26,276 nt of DNA from Spirochaetia bacterium (GCA_007128345.1 SKXS01000281.1:1-26276), one strand, 5' to 3'; shown: positions 15,665 through 24,375, counted from the stretch's first letter. Notes: generated by a model from the sequence alone, not told the origin. Program-made: numbers and translations.

Positions 15665-17509
15665 ATGGAAAAAAAGCGAAACCGGACTGGAGCGGTCCTC
15701 TGGCAGTTCATGAAGGGGAGCCGTAAGTGGCTTGCCTTCTCGATGATTGCCTCGGGATGCTCAACGATACTGCTGATGACAAGACCCCTCGTGATCAAGT
15801 ACATCCTCGATGTGCTCTCAGGTGAAGAGCATCCCGGATCTATCCCTGTACTGGGGAGCGTGCTTGACGCCTTCGCAGCAGGGAGGAGCCTCCAGGGATT
15901 TCTGATCCTCAGTTCCCTGTGCTTCATCGGCATTACAGCTGTTGGGGGCTTAGGCATGTTCTTCATGAGCTACCTGGCTGCCCGGGCGGCGGAAGATACG
16001 GTGGAGCGCATGCGCGGCAGGCTCTACGACCACATACAGGATCTCTCCTACATCCAACACAGCACCATGGACACCGGTGACTTCATCCAGCGGTGCACCT
16101 CCGACATAGATACCATCAAGACATTCCTTTCAACGCAGATTGCGGAGATCGGCCGGGCCCTCTTTCTTCTGGTTACCGTGGTGTCGATCATGCTTGCCCT
16201 GGATGTCCGGATGACCCTCATCTCCATGGTGCTCATTCCAGGAATTTTCATTTTCTCCTACATCTTCTTCAGGAAGGTACGCAGACGCTTCACGGAAACC
16301 GATGAAGCGGAGGCTGCGCTGACTACGGTGGTGCAGGAGCATGTATCCGGCATTAGGGTCGTCCGCGCGTTTGCACGGGAGACCTTTGAGATGCGGAAGT
16401 ACGATGTGAAAAACCGATACCACAGCGATACTATCTATCGCCTGCTCAGGCTGCTGGCTTGGTACTGGAGCATCTCGGACTTTGTATGTCTGTTGCAGCT
16501 CTCTCTGGTTATCATCCTCGGCGGATACTGGGCTGCCCTGGGCATCATCTCGATCGGCACCTTCTTTGCTTTCTTTGCCTATGTGGAGCGGCTGCTGTGG
16601 CCGGTGCGGCAGATGGGACGCATTCTCACCGACATGGGCAAGATGCATGTTGCAGTCGATCGGATGCTCCATATTCTCGGGCAGCAGAGCGAGTACACAG
16701 TCAACGGCGCAGAGACTCCCGTGATCCGCGGGAACGTGGAATTCAAGGATGTGTCGTACGCCTATGTTCCCGGACACCCGGTGCTTGACGGTGTCAGCCT
16801 CACGGTGAAGCAGGGCGAGACCATCGCAATACTCGGACCGACGGGATCGGGCAAGACGACCCTCATGCATCTGCTCACCCGTCTCATGGAACCTGACTCA
16901 GGCGAGATAACCATCGACGGGATGAACATTCGGGAGATGGAGAAGCACTGGCTGCGCAGTCATGTGGGAATCGTCCTGCAGGAGCCGTTTCTGTTCAACC
17001 GGACCATCCGAGACAACATCGCATTGGCCAGAATTACCGCAAAGGAGAACGAGATCCTGGAGACTGCCGCGGTAGCGGCGGTCCATGATGTCATCTGTCA
17101 GTTTGACAAAGGCTATGAGACACCCGTGGGAGAGGGCGGGGTGACCCTTTCAGGAGGTCAGAAACAGCGCATCGCCATAGCGCGGATCCTCCTGAAAAAC
17201 CCCCCTATCCTTATATTTGACGATTCCCTCAGCGCGGTGGATACCATCACCGATGAGGCCATCAGGAGTTCACTCAGCAGGAGGGCAAATAGGGCCACCA
17301 CCTTCATCATAGCCCACCGGGTCACCACCCTAGCGGCGGCGGACCGGATTATCGTGATTGAACACGGACGGATCACCCAGGTCGGCACCCATGAAGAGCT
17401 GATAGCGCTTCAGGGGCTCTACAAGCGCATCTGGGACATCCAGCAGCAGGTTGAAACATCTCCCGAAAAAACTGAGGAGAGCGGGGAGCACATGTATGCA
17501 GGGCTTTGA
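15665..17509 (+). CDS. ABC exporter half-transporter, degenerate-Walker-B subunit
   Basis: A 614-aa half transporter: six transmembrane helices in roughly residues 20-320, then an ATPase domain. Walker A is GPTGSGKTT (391-399, K397), the signature is a canonical LSGGQ (495-499), and the H-loop histidine is in FIIAHRVTT. The Walker B region reads LIFDDS, with Asp (D520) where the catalytic Glu normally stands. Such a subunit usually pairs with a second one of the opposite character, as in LmrCD, BmrCD or TM287/288 exporters of drugs or lipids. The next gene fits that role and overlaps this one by 14 bases. The ATG at 15665 has no visible Shine-Dalgarno sequence, but the N-terminus is typical. 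The substrate cannot be inferred. Confidence 0.9.
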   Translation: MEKKRNRTGAVLWQFMKGSRKWLAFSMIASGCSTILLMTRPLVIKYILDVLSGEEHPGSIPVLGSVLDAFAAGRSLQGFLILSSLCFIGITAVGGLGMFFMSYLAARAAEDTVERMRGRLYDHIQDLSYIQHSTMDTGDFIQRCTSDIDTIKTFLSTQIAEIGRALFLLVTVVSIMLALDVRMTLISMVLIPGIFIFSYIFFRKVRRRFTETDEAEAALTTVVQEHVSGIRVVRAFARETFEMRKYDVKNRYHSDTIYRLLRLLAWYWSISDFVCLLQLSLVIILGGYWAALGIISIGTFFAFFAYVERLLWPVRQMGRILTDMGKMHVAVDRMLHILGQQSEYTVNGAETPVIRGNVEFKDVSYAYVPGHPVLDGVSLTVKQGETIAILGPTGSGKTTLMHLLTRLMEPDSGEITIDGMNIREMEKHWLRSHVGIVLQEPFLFNRTIRDNIALARITAKENEILETAAVAAVHDVICQFDKGYETPVGEGGVTLSGGQKQRIAIARILLKNPPILIFDDSLSAVDTITDEAIRSSLSRRANRATTFIIAHRVTTLAAADRIIVIEHGRITQVGTHEELIALQGLYKRIWDIQQQVETSPEKTEESGEHMYAGL

Positions 17510-19286
17510 AGAACAGGATTTTTCAGCGCAGAAGCTGGACTACTCAGTCTGGAGGGGAATCGCGGAGCATGCCCTGAAGTTTAAGCGGGAGCTGGCCTTC
17601 ATGGTCTCGTGCATGCTTACCCTCGCAAGCGTAGATGCGGTTACCCCGTACCTGACAGGATGGATCATTGACCACATTATCGTTCCCGGAGAGCTCTCGA
17701 TGCTGGGAGGATACGGGGCTCTGCTCATCGGACTCTTTGCGCTCCAGTCTCTGGTGATCTGGAAGTTCATTGAACTGGCGGGAAAAATTGAGGCAGGCAT
17801 ACGCTACGAGATCGGCAAATCGGGATTCATGAAGCTCCAGGAGCTCTCTTTCTCCTTCTATGACCGGACTCCCGGCGGCTGGATCATTGCCAGACTGACC
17901 TCGGATATCAGGAAGGTGGGAGAAATCGTCACTTGGGGCATCGTCGATATTTCATGGGGGATGAGTCTCATGGTGATCATGGCGGCGCTCATGTTCATCG
18001 TAGACTGGCGCCTTGCGCTCATCGTCATCACCGTAGTACCCGTACTCACGGCGATCAGCTATGTATTCCAGCGGATCATCCTCCATCGCTTCCGGCTGGT
18101 ACGTAAGATCAACTCGAAGATCACCGGGGCCTTCAATGAAGGGATACGGGGAGCGAAAACTACCAAGACCCTCGTCCGAGAGCGGGAGAACTCAGCGGAA
18201 TTCGCGAAGACTTCCCGGGAGATGAACGAAAGCTCACTCAGGGCTGCCCGTGCCTCTGCGGTGTATCTGCCGATCATCCTCATGCTCGGCAGCATCGGCA
18301 CCTCCCTCGCGTTCATCGGCGGGGGGCCGAGGACCGGTGTCGGCGATATGAGCTACGGGGTGCTGGTCTTCTTCGTGCTGTGCACGGTCCGGTTTTTCGA
18401 TCCCGTCATTGAGGTATCCCGGGTAGTCGCCCAGCTTCAGTATGCCCAGGCCTCGGCGGAGCGTATTCTCTCCATGATCAGCGAGCAGCCTGATATAAAA
18501 GATACGGGTGCCGTTGAGCGATCCATCTCAGGGAAGGTGGAGTTTGATCATGTCAGCTTCTCCTACAAGCAGGGGGAGGAGGTGCTTCGGGATTTCTCAC
18601 TCTCCGTGACTCCGGGAGAGACCGTTGCCCTGGTGGGAGAGACCGGCGCCGGGAAGAGCACCATCGTCAATTTGCTGTGCCGTTTCTACGAACCAAATAC
18701 GGGAATCATCAGGATAGACGGTACGGACTACCGTGAGTACACCTTAGGCTGTCTTCACGGGCAGCTCGGATATGTGCTTCAGGCACCCCATCTGTTCAGC
18801 GGCTCAATAGCTGAGAACATCGCCTACGGAAAGCTTGACGCCTCCCGGGAGGAGATCATTGAGGCGGCAAAGCTCGTGCACGCCCATGACTTCATCATGA
18901 ACCTGGAACAGGGATACGATACTCCGGTGGGGGAGGGAGGCGCCCTGCTCTCCACAGGCGAGAAGCAGCTGGTATCATTCGCTCGTGCCCTCATCGCTCG
19001 GCCGGCGCTCTTCGTGCTGGACGAGGCGACCTCCTCGGTGGACACGGAGACGGAGATGCTTATCCAGCATGCCATCCAGACAGTGCTCAAGGGCAGGACG
19101 AGCTTCATCATAGCCCACAGGCTCTCCACCATCCGCAGCGCCGACAGGATCCTAGTCCTGGAGCACGGCCGGGTCATCGAGGAGGGGAGTCACAGGCAGC
19201 TCATGGCCCTCCGGGGGAAATACTGGGATCTCTATACCAGGCAGTATAGTGATGAGCAGCAGCTGCGGCTGCTTAAGCAGGCGTAA
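17496..19286 (+). CDS. ABC exporter half-transporter, degenerate-signature subunit
   Basis: A 596-aa half transporter that pairs with the preceding gene product. Transmembrane helices fill about residues 35-310 and the ATPase domain follows. Walker A is GETGAGKST (381-389, K387). Walker B ends in LDEATSS with the catalytic glutamate E510 intact. The signature is altered to LSTGE (485-489) instead of LSGGQ. The H-loop histidine is in FIIAHRLST. Together with the first subunit this gives one complete and one degenerate ATP site. The ATG at 17496 follows GGGGAG (17483-17488) by 7 bases and lies inside the end of the first gene, so the two are translationally coupled. Its 3' end overlaps the convergent U32 gene by 14 bases. 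Confidence 0.92.
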   Translation: MQGFEEQDFSAQKLDYSVWRGIAEHALKFKRELAFMVSCMLTLASVDAVTPYLTGWIIDHIIVPGELSMLGGYGALLIGLFALQSLVIWKFIELAGKIEAGIRYEIGKSGFMKLQELSFSFYDRTPGGWIIARLTSDIRKVGEIVTWGIVDISWGMSLMVIMAALMFIVDWRLALIVITVVPVLTAISYVFQRIILHRFRLVRKINSKITGAFNEGIRGAKTTKTLVRERENSAEFAKTSREMNESSLRAARASAVYLPIILMLGSIGTSLAFIGGGPRTGVGDMSYGVLVFFVLCTVRFFDPVIEVSRVVAQLQYAQASAERILSMISEQPDIKDTGAVERSISGKVEFDHVSFSYKQGEEVLRDFSLSVTPGETVALVGETGAGKSTIVNLLCRFYEPNTGIIRIDGTDYREYTLGCLHGQLGYVLQAPHLFSGSIAENIAYGKLDASREEIIEAAKLVHAHDFIMNLEQGYDTPVGEGGALLSTGEKQLVSFARALIARPALFVLDEATSSVDTETEMLIQHAIQTVLKGRTSFIIAHRLSTIRSADRILVLEHGRVIEEGSHRQLMALRGKYWDLYTRQYSDEQQLRLLKQA

Positions 19287-20466
19287 TCTTTCTGCGCATG
19301 ATGGCTCCGGTGCCTACGCTCACCGAAGGGATGATGGTGCAGGGCTTCCCATGGTCCGCCTGGTCCAGGGGAAGCCGGTCTGCATCAAGGATGAGGAAAT
19401 TCCGGTCTTCAACCCAGGGTATATCGGGGGTGATGAACTCAATGGGTTCACCCGATTTCAGCTGGTTCCTTACATTACAGGAGAACTCGCCTGGGGCCGT
19501 CTCACGCCCCAGGGTTCCCAGGAAGAGGTACTCCCTGCGGTATCCCCCTAAGGCAGGGGAGTCCATCTGATCTCGGCCGTAGTAGAACCCCGTGGAGAGT
19601 TCACGGCTGCTCACCTTGAAGAGGTCTTCCCGGTAGGGCTTCCACAGTTCGGGTTCGTCCATGTGATCCAGGGCCTTCCGGTATGCCCTGGTCACCACTG
19701 CGGTGTAGTAGAGGGACTTCATCCTCCCTTCAATCTTCAAGGAGTCCACTCCCGCATCCTGCAGGTCCCTGAGGTGGTCGATCATGCAGAGGTCCCGTGA
19801 AGAGAATAATGCGGTGTAGTTCTCCCCTGATTCCACGGGATAGTACTCTCCCGGACGTTCCTCCTCTTCAAGAACCCGGTAGTTCCACCTGCATGAATGG
19901 GCGCAGTCTCCCTGGTTGGCGCTCCTGCCGGCCATAACGGAGCTCATGAGGCACCTCCCTGAGTAGGCAATGCACATCGCACCGTGGACGAACACCTCAA
20001 GTTCGATGTCGGGAACATCCCTCCTGATCTGCTCAATCTCTCTGAGGGTGAGTTCCCTCCCCAGGATGATCCGGGAGAACCCGATATCACGGTAGTGCTT
20101 GACTGCCTCACTGCTGAGGCAGTTCGCCTGGGTGCTCAGGTGAAGCGGGGTATGGGGAAAATGATGTGCACACAGGCTGAGAATACCCACGTCGCTGATA
20201 ATACAGGCATCCAGGGGATAGCGGCTGATGTACTCCAGGGACTGCTCAAGCGCATCGATGTCCCGGTTGCGGAAGAATATATTCAGTGCCCCGTAGAGCT
20301 TCCTGTCTCCTTTGACTGCAGCGATGTGCGCATGCTCATCCGCGTGGAAGTTGTCAGCCCGGGAGCGCAGAGAAAAGCTGCGTATGCCGATGTATGCGGC
20401 ATCCGCTCCGTAGGCATACGCGTAGGAGAGCTTTTCCATGCTGCCGGCAGGTGCAAGCAGTTCCAT
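19273..20466 (-). CDS. U32 family peptidase-like protein (tRNA hydroxylation TrhP / YegQ type)
   Basis: A 397-aa U32-family protein. It opens with the family's MELLAPAGS, and the signature lies in ELEVFVHGAMCIAYSGRC. Four cysteines, spaced C-x6-C and then C-x3-C in GDCAHSC, fit the iron-sulfur site proposed for this family. Members were first called collagenases, but characterised ones act in RNA or cofactor hydroxylation: TrhP (YegQ) makes 5-hydroxyuridine in tRNA using prephenate, and UbiU/UbiV act in ubiquinone synthesis. The length and C-terminal domain best fit the TrhP group. The ATG at 20466 is preferred to one at 20472 because GAGG lies 6 bases before it. It starts 8 bases after the lon stop, so it is co-transcribed with lon. 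Confidence 0.85.
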   Translation of the reverse strand: MELLAPAGSMEKLSYAYAYGADAAYIGIRSFSLRSRADNFHADEHAHIAAVKGDRKLYGALNIFFRNRDIDALEQSLEYISRYPLDACIISDVGILSLCAHHFPHTPLHLSTQANCLSSEAVKHYRDIGFSRIILGRELTLREIEQIRRDVPDIELEVFVHGAMCIAYSGRCLMSSVMAGRSANQGDCAHSCRWNYRVLEEEERPGEYYPVESGENYTALFSSRDLCMIDHLRDLQDAGVDSLKIEGRMKSLYYTAVVTRAYRKALDHMDEPELWKPYREDLFKVSSRELSTGFYYGRDQMDSPALGGYRREYLFLGTLGRETAPGEFSCNVRNQLKSGEPIEFITPDIPWVEDRNFLILDADRLPLDQADHGKPCTIIPSVSVGTGAIMRRKITPA

Positions 20467-20474
20467 GGGCATCC

Positions 20475-22850
20475 TCAGTACGGCTTTTTGGCCCGGGGAG
20501 GAGCCGGCTTCATCGCAAAGGCGATCTCAATCACCTCGGTCATGGTGCTCACGGGATGGAAGGTGATGCCTTTCTTCACGTGATCAGGTATTTCATCCAG
20601 GTCCCTGAGGTTGGCCTTGGGTATGATGATCTCCTTGATCCGGTTGCGCCGGGCAGCGATGGTCTTCTCCTTGAGGCCCCCGATGGGCAGCACTTTCCCT
20701 GCGAGGGAAAGCTCCCCGGTCATGGCAAGGTTAGCCTTGATCCGCTTGCCCTTGGCAAGAGAAAAGAGTGAACAGGCCATGGTGATGCCGGCGGATGGTC
20801 CGTCCTTCGGGGTTGCCCCCTCCGGGATATGGAGATGTATGAGGTTGGAGTCAAAGTATGACTGCTTGAGATCATACTGCTTGGCAATATGGCGCACAAA
20901 GGAGTACGCAATATTCGCGGATTCCTGCATGACCTCTCCGAGCTTTCCGGTAAGCTTCATTCCTCCCTTTCCCTGGATGTTTATGGACTCGATCATGAGC
21001 ACATCTCCGCCGTAGTGAGTCCATGCGAGGCCGACAACGATGCCCGGGGTGGTCGCCCGCTTAAGCTCATCCTCCCTGAATACAGGCTTGCCGAGGAAAT
21101 CAGGAAGGTTGTCCGGGGAGATGGTCACCGGGGTCTCCGTTTCACCGAGCATCAGCTTCTTTGCCACCTTCCGGTGGATTCTGTCCAGCGCTTTCTCGTA
21201 GTTTCGCATCCCCGCTTCCCTGGCGTATTCGTCGGCGATGGAGCGAAGGGCCTTCATGGAATAGCGCATGGTTTTTCGCTTCAGGCCGTTATTCTTGAGG
21301 GTCTTTGGTATGAGGTACTTTTTAGCAATGGCAACTTTATCATCGGTGATGTACCCGGAGAGCCGGATGACCTCCATGCGGTCAAGCAGAGGACGGGGGA
21401 TGGTGTCCAGGGTGTTCGCCGTCACGATGAAGAGGATGTTCGACACATCAAAGGGCACGTCAAGGTAATGGTCACGAAAGGCGTGATTCTGCTCCGGATC
21501 CAGGACTTCCAGGAGGGCTGACGAAGGATCTCCCTGGAAGGATGCGCCCATCTTGTCTATCTCGTCTATCATGAATACGGGGTTCTTGGTCTTGACGATC
21601 TTAAGCCCCTGAATGATCTTTCCGGGCATGGAGCCGATATAGGTCCTCCGGTGCCCCTTGATCTCCGCCTCGTCACGCATGCCTCCAACGGAGAACCGGA
21701 AGAACTTCTTGTTCAGTGCACGGGCAATGGAAAGGCCGACGGAGGTCTTACCAACCCCCGGCGGTCCCACCAGGCATATAATTGAACCCTTGGTGTCCCG
21801 CTTCATCTTGCGCACCGCAAGGTACTCCAGAATACGCTCCTTCACATCTTCAAGTCCGTAGTGGTCTGCATCCAGGATCTCCTTGGCACTGTTCAGTTCG
21901 TACTCTTCTGTTACCGGGTCCTCCCAGGGCAGTGCGGCAAGGGTTTCCAGGTAATTCCTGGTAACGGTAAATTCAGCCGAGTTCGGGTCCATGAGCTGAA
22001 ACTTCTCCAGTTCCTTATTGATCTGCTCCCGGGTCTCATCAGGCAGGTCAAGGGAATCGAAGTACTCACGGTACCGGTTATAGTCACTGGTCTTCGGGTC
22101 GCTCGTGAGTCCAAGCTCATGCTGTATGGCCTTCAGCTCCTCCTTGAGGAAGTACTCCCGCTGGTTTTTCTCGATCCGGTCATTGATCCTGCGTTGAATT
22201 TTCTGCTGGATCTTCATCAGTTCGTGCTCCTTCTTGATGAAGAGCAGCACCTGCTCAAGACGGTCACACAAGTCCATGGTCTCCAGAATCCGCTGCTGGT
22301 CGTTCCGGTTTATGTTCATAATCGAGGTAACGAAGTCGGCTATTTTCCCCGGCTGGTCAATGTTGACCATGTTCAGGCGCATCTCCTCGGTGAATATTGG
22401 ATTGTCCTTTGAAATCTGCTTCATCTCAGTGAGCAGCGACCGGGTGAGCGCCTTGATTTCCTCGGGGTCTGAGAAAATGTCCTCCAGGTAATCCACCGCA
22501 GCGGTTATGGGCTTCAAAGCGAGGTACTTCACCACCTTGAAACGCTTTACAGTCGATATGAATATGTTGAGCCCGCCATCGGGAAGATTGATTTTTTTTA
22601 CGATTTTCGCCACCGTGCCGACTGAATAGAGCCCCTCGGGAGAGTAGTCGGGATTTTCGCTGTCCCTGGTGAGCACCAGCCCGATGAGGTTGTCGCCCTG
22701 CAGCGAAGCGTTTACGATCTCAATATCATGTTCCGACTCGATGATGAGGGGGGTAAAAACTCCAGGGAATATCGGGTTGCCCACCATAGGCAGCACAAGC
22801 AGCCTGTTGGGTAAGATCCGTTCTGCTGGAATAATTTGATTTCCTTCCAT
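20475..22850 (-). CDS. lon: ATP-dependent protease Lon
   Basis: A 791-aa Lon protease that unfolds and degrades misfolded and regulatory proteins in the cytoplasm as a hexamer. The N-terminal substrate domain begins at LPNRLLVLPMVGNPIFPGV. A charged coiled-coil region lies around residues 190-250. The AAA+ domain has Walker A GPPGVGKTS (K368) and Walker B VFMIDEIDK. The C-terminal serine protease domain has the catalytic dyad S686 (DGPSAG) and K729 (GGLKEK), at the same spacing as S679/K722 of E. coli. The ATG at 22850 is chosen because TGGAGG lies about 10 bases upstream; an ATG 20 codons earlier would overlap the preceding gene and has no site. It precedes the U32 gene and follows two secreted-protein genes. 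Confidence 0.96.
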   Translation of the reverse strand: MEGNQIIPAERILPNRLLVLPMVGNPIFPGVFTPLIIESEHDIEIVNASLQGDNLIGLVLTRDSENPDYSPEGLYSVGTVAKIVKKINLPDGGLNIFISTVKRFKVVKYLALKPITAAVDYLEDIFSDPEEIKALTRSLLTEMKQISKDNPIFTEEMRLNMVNIDQPGKIADFVTSIMNINRNDQQRILETMDLCDRLEQVLLFIKKEHELMKIQQKIQRRINDRIEKNQREYFLKEELKAIQHELGLTSDPKTSDYNRYREYFDSLDLPDETREQINKELEKFQLMDPNSAEFTVTRNYLETLAALPWEDPVTEEYELNSAKEILDADHYGLEDVKERILEYLAVRKMKRDTKGSIICLVGPPGVGKTSVGLSIARALNKKFFRFSVGGMRDEAEIKGHRRTYIGSMPGKIIQGLKIVKTKNPVFMIDEIDKMGASFQGDPSSALLEVLDPEQNHAFRDHYLDVPFDVSNILFIVTANTLDTIPRPLLDRMEVIRLSGYITDDKVAIAKKYLIPKTLKNNGLKRKTMRYSMKALRSIADEYAREAGMRNYEKALDRIHRKVAKKLMLGETETPVTISPDNLPDFLGKPVFREDELKRATTPGIVVGLAWTHYGGDVLMIESINIQGKGGMKLTGKLGEVMQESANIAYSFVRHIAKQYDLKQSYFDSNLIHLHIPEGATPKDGPSAGITMACSLFSLAKGKRIKANLAMTGELSLAGKVLPIGGLKEKTIAARRNRIKEIIIPKANLRDLDEIPDHVKKGITFHPVSTMTEVIEIAFAMKPAPPRAKKPY

Positions 22851-22881
22851 TACGTATGCACCTCCAGTGTATCGTACCCAT

Positions 22882-22910
22882 AATGTACTCAATAGCTGAG
22901 CGAACATCAA
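22882..22910 (-). promoter_or_regulatory. Weak candidate promoter for lon
   Basis: On the minus strand TTGATG (22910-22905) and TACATT (22887-22882) are 17 bases apart, with the -35 overlapping the stop of the upstream gene. No CIRCE-like inverted repeat is visible in this 56-base gap, so any heat-shock control would need another mechanism. Confidence 0.3.
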
Positions 22911-23596
22911 CTATTGTCGCTTCTGCCGGATTTCCCCGGGCTCCAGTTCCATGAATAGATAACCGAAGGGATAACCAGACCCGGAAGGAAGGAGAACCTC
23001 ACTCCTGCATGCCGTGCGGTGTCTCCCCTCACCAGAGAGCTCTGGAGGTCCACAGAAAATCCGGTGCTTATTTCGGCGGGGAGGGGAGAGGCAGGTTCCC
23101 GAAAGCTTGTAAGCGAAAGCGTTGCGGTGCACGAGAATCCCAGTTGTCTGCTTACTACCAGGAGCACCGTTGCAGACAGATCAGCATCTCTCCTGTCAGG
23201 TGGAGACGTGCTGAACAGCAATGATACGATGCGTGCGTACGGGGGTGTCTTGCGCGACAGCTCGATGCCGACAGAAAGGCGCATCCTGCCGTAGGTGCCG
23301 AAGGCAAGCGCGCACCGCACGAGGAGATCCTGCTCGAAAGACTGGATCGGCTTAGCCGTGCAGGATACCCCAACTTCGGTGAGCATCCAGGGGAAGGGAC
23401 TGAATTCCTTTGGTTGGGTGGAAAATCGTAAGAAGAGATCCGAAGAATCGGTCAGTGAGTTCTGCAGCTCAACTGATGAGCTCAGCGTAAAGGGAAGGGT
23501 ATATACAGGTTTAAGGGTAATCACATGGGTGATCTCTGCGGTATAGCTGCAGTATGCCGCGGTGAGTGCAAGGAGGGCGAATGCAGGCCGCTTCAT
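22907..23596 (-). CDS. Secreted beta-rich hypothetical protein, coupled to C39 peptidase
   Basis: A 229-aa protein without a family I recognise. It has an N-terminal signal peptide (MKRPAFALLALTAAYCSYTA), probably cut near residue 20. A cysteine is present there but the residue before it is Tyr, so a lipoprotein signal is unlikely. The mature part alternates hydrophobic and polar residues in many short strands (for example LFLRFSTQP, LVVSRQLGFSCTATLSLTSF, GVRFSFLPGLVIPSVIYSWNW). It suits a small outer-membrane barrel or periplasmic beta sandwich. Its ATG overlaps the stop of the C39 peptidase gene as ATGA, so the two are translationally coupled and probably function together. Lon follows after 56 bases. 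Confidence 0.68.
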   Translation of the reverse strand: MKRPAFALLALTAAYCSYTAEITHVITLKPVYTLPFTLSSSVELQNSLTDSSDLFLRFSTQPKEFSPFPWMLTEVGVSCTAKPIQSFEQDLLVRCALAFGTYGRMRLSVGIELSRKTPPYARIVSLLFSTSPPDRRDADLSATVLLVVSRQLGFSCTATLSLTSFREPASPLPAEISTGFSVDLQSSLVRGDTARHAGVRFSFLPGLVIPSVIYSWNWSPGKSGRSDNS

Positions 23597-24198
23597 AGCC
23601 TGCCTGCATGAATCCAGCGCTCGTGAAATACGGCAAATGCGTCCGCGAATTCTTTGAGTTCTTCAATATGGGCGGTTTGAGGCGCCTTGTACGCTGAGGC
23701 GCTTACAAGCACCCGCTGTGAATAGACTGCGGCAAAGGATTCCCGACTGAGATATGCGATTCCCCAGTCGGGATCGGCGATGATGAACACTTCGCTGCCC
23801 CCTTGCTCAGTCACGCCCAGCAGCAGATAGAAATGACCGGCTCCCCCGGAATCAAGGCAAATCACTGGAACGTAGGACCGGGTGAGTTCTGCCAGGTCAT
23901 CGATGTCCACATGGAAGCCGAGGGATGCGATGCCGTAGGCGGAGAGGATGTCACGCATGGAGGAGAACGATATATTTCGTGCGGCCGTGCTGCTGTCCGA
24001 TGCCTGCTCAAGGTGACGGGTTATGAGAAAGCCCTCACTGACGGGATCTAACCAGTAGCAGCTGAGAAGCGATGCGGTCACGGCAAATCCGCAGGAATCC
24101 TCAAGGCGCTGCCGCATGATATATCGGGACTCATGCTGCTGGGCGCCTTCCAAAGAGATGATGAGCAGGGTGATCATGTAGAGCAGACGGCCAGCCAT
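23593..24198 (-). CDS. Secreted C39-family cysteine peptidase
   Basis: A 201-aa protein with an N-terminal signal sequence (residues 1-19 or so, MAGRLLYMITLLIISLEGA) and a stand-alone peptidase C39 domain. The oxyanion glutamine and catalytic cysteine are Q30 and C36 (QRLEDSCGF), at the six-residue spacing seen in C39 proteins. The histidine is H122 (GAGHFYLLLG) and the aspartate D142 (ADPDWG). C39 domains usually sit on bacteriocin-exporting ABC transporters and cut double-glycine leaders. This one has no transporter domain and should act in the periplasm, like FapD of the Pseudomonas functional-amyloid system. It overlaps the next secreted-protein gene by ATGA. The ATG at 24198 has only a weak AGGA upstream. 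Its substrate is unknown. Confidence 0.82.
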   Translation of the reverse strand: MAGRLLYMITLLIISLEGAQQHESRYIMRQRLEDSCGFAVTASLLSCYWLDPVSEGFLITRHLEQASDSSTAARNISFSSMRDILSAYGIASLGFHVDIDDLAELTRSYVPVICLDSGGAGHFYLLLGVTEQGGSEVFIIADPDWGIAYLSRESFAAVYSQRVLVSASAYKAPQTAHIEELKEFADAFAVFHERWIHAGRL

Positions 24199-24256
24199 AC
24201 CGTATCCTATCCTGAGAAAGCGCGAGGGGCCATTCCCAAGGTTCAGGGATCCTTCC

Positions 24257-24356
24257 TATAAATAACAAAATTTAAATTGACATATAATAAACCGTGGGTT
24301 ATCATATGTAACTAGTAGTAAATAACAAATGTCAGATCGTAAATTAACATATGATC
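24257..24356. promoter_or_regulatory. Cluster of operator-like repeats upstream of dhaL
   Basis: Three copies of the 9-mer ACATATRAT lie around the dhaL promoter: 24280-24288 (plus, overlapping the -35), 24301-24309 (minus, on the -10) and 24347-24355 (plus, just before the ribosome binding site). The middle copy sits in GTTA-N7-TAAC. In addition TAAATAACAAA occurs at 24259-24269 and 24319-24329, exactly 60 bases apart. The position of the boxes over the promoter suggests repression. No regulator gene is in the window. Confidence 0.5.
24277..24305 (+). promoter_or_regulatory. dhaL operon promoter
   Basis: A consensus TTGACA (24277-24282) and TATCAT (24300-24305) are exactly 17 bases apart. 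The site lies in the 177-base AT-rich gap between the divergent C39 and dhaL genes, about 70 bases upstream of the dhaL ATG. This is the strongest promoter match in the window. Confidence 0.7.
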
Positions 24357-24375
24357 AGATTCAAGTGGAGTGTGT

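Noticed and set aside
20889..21521. Open frame of 210 codons on the plus strand inside lon
   Set aside because: It lies opposite the conserved Lon ATPase and protease domains, with no recognisable domain or start signal.
23593..24198. Bacteriocin export system based on the C39 domain
   Set aside because: The peptidase has no ABC transporter fused or adjacent, and no small double-glycine leader peptide was found nearby. The ABC pair at 15665-19286 lacks a C39 domain.
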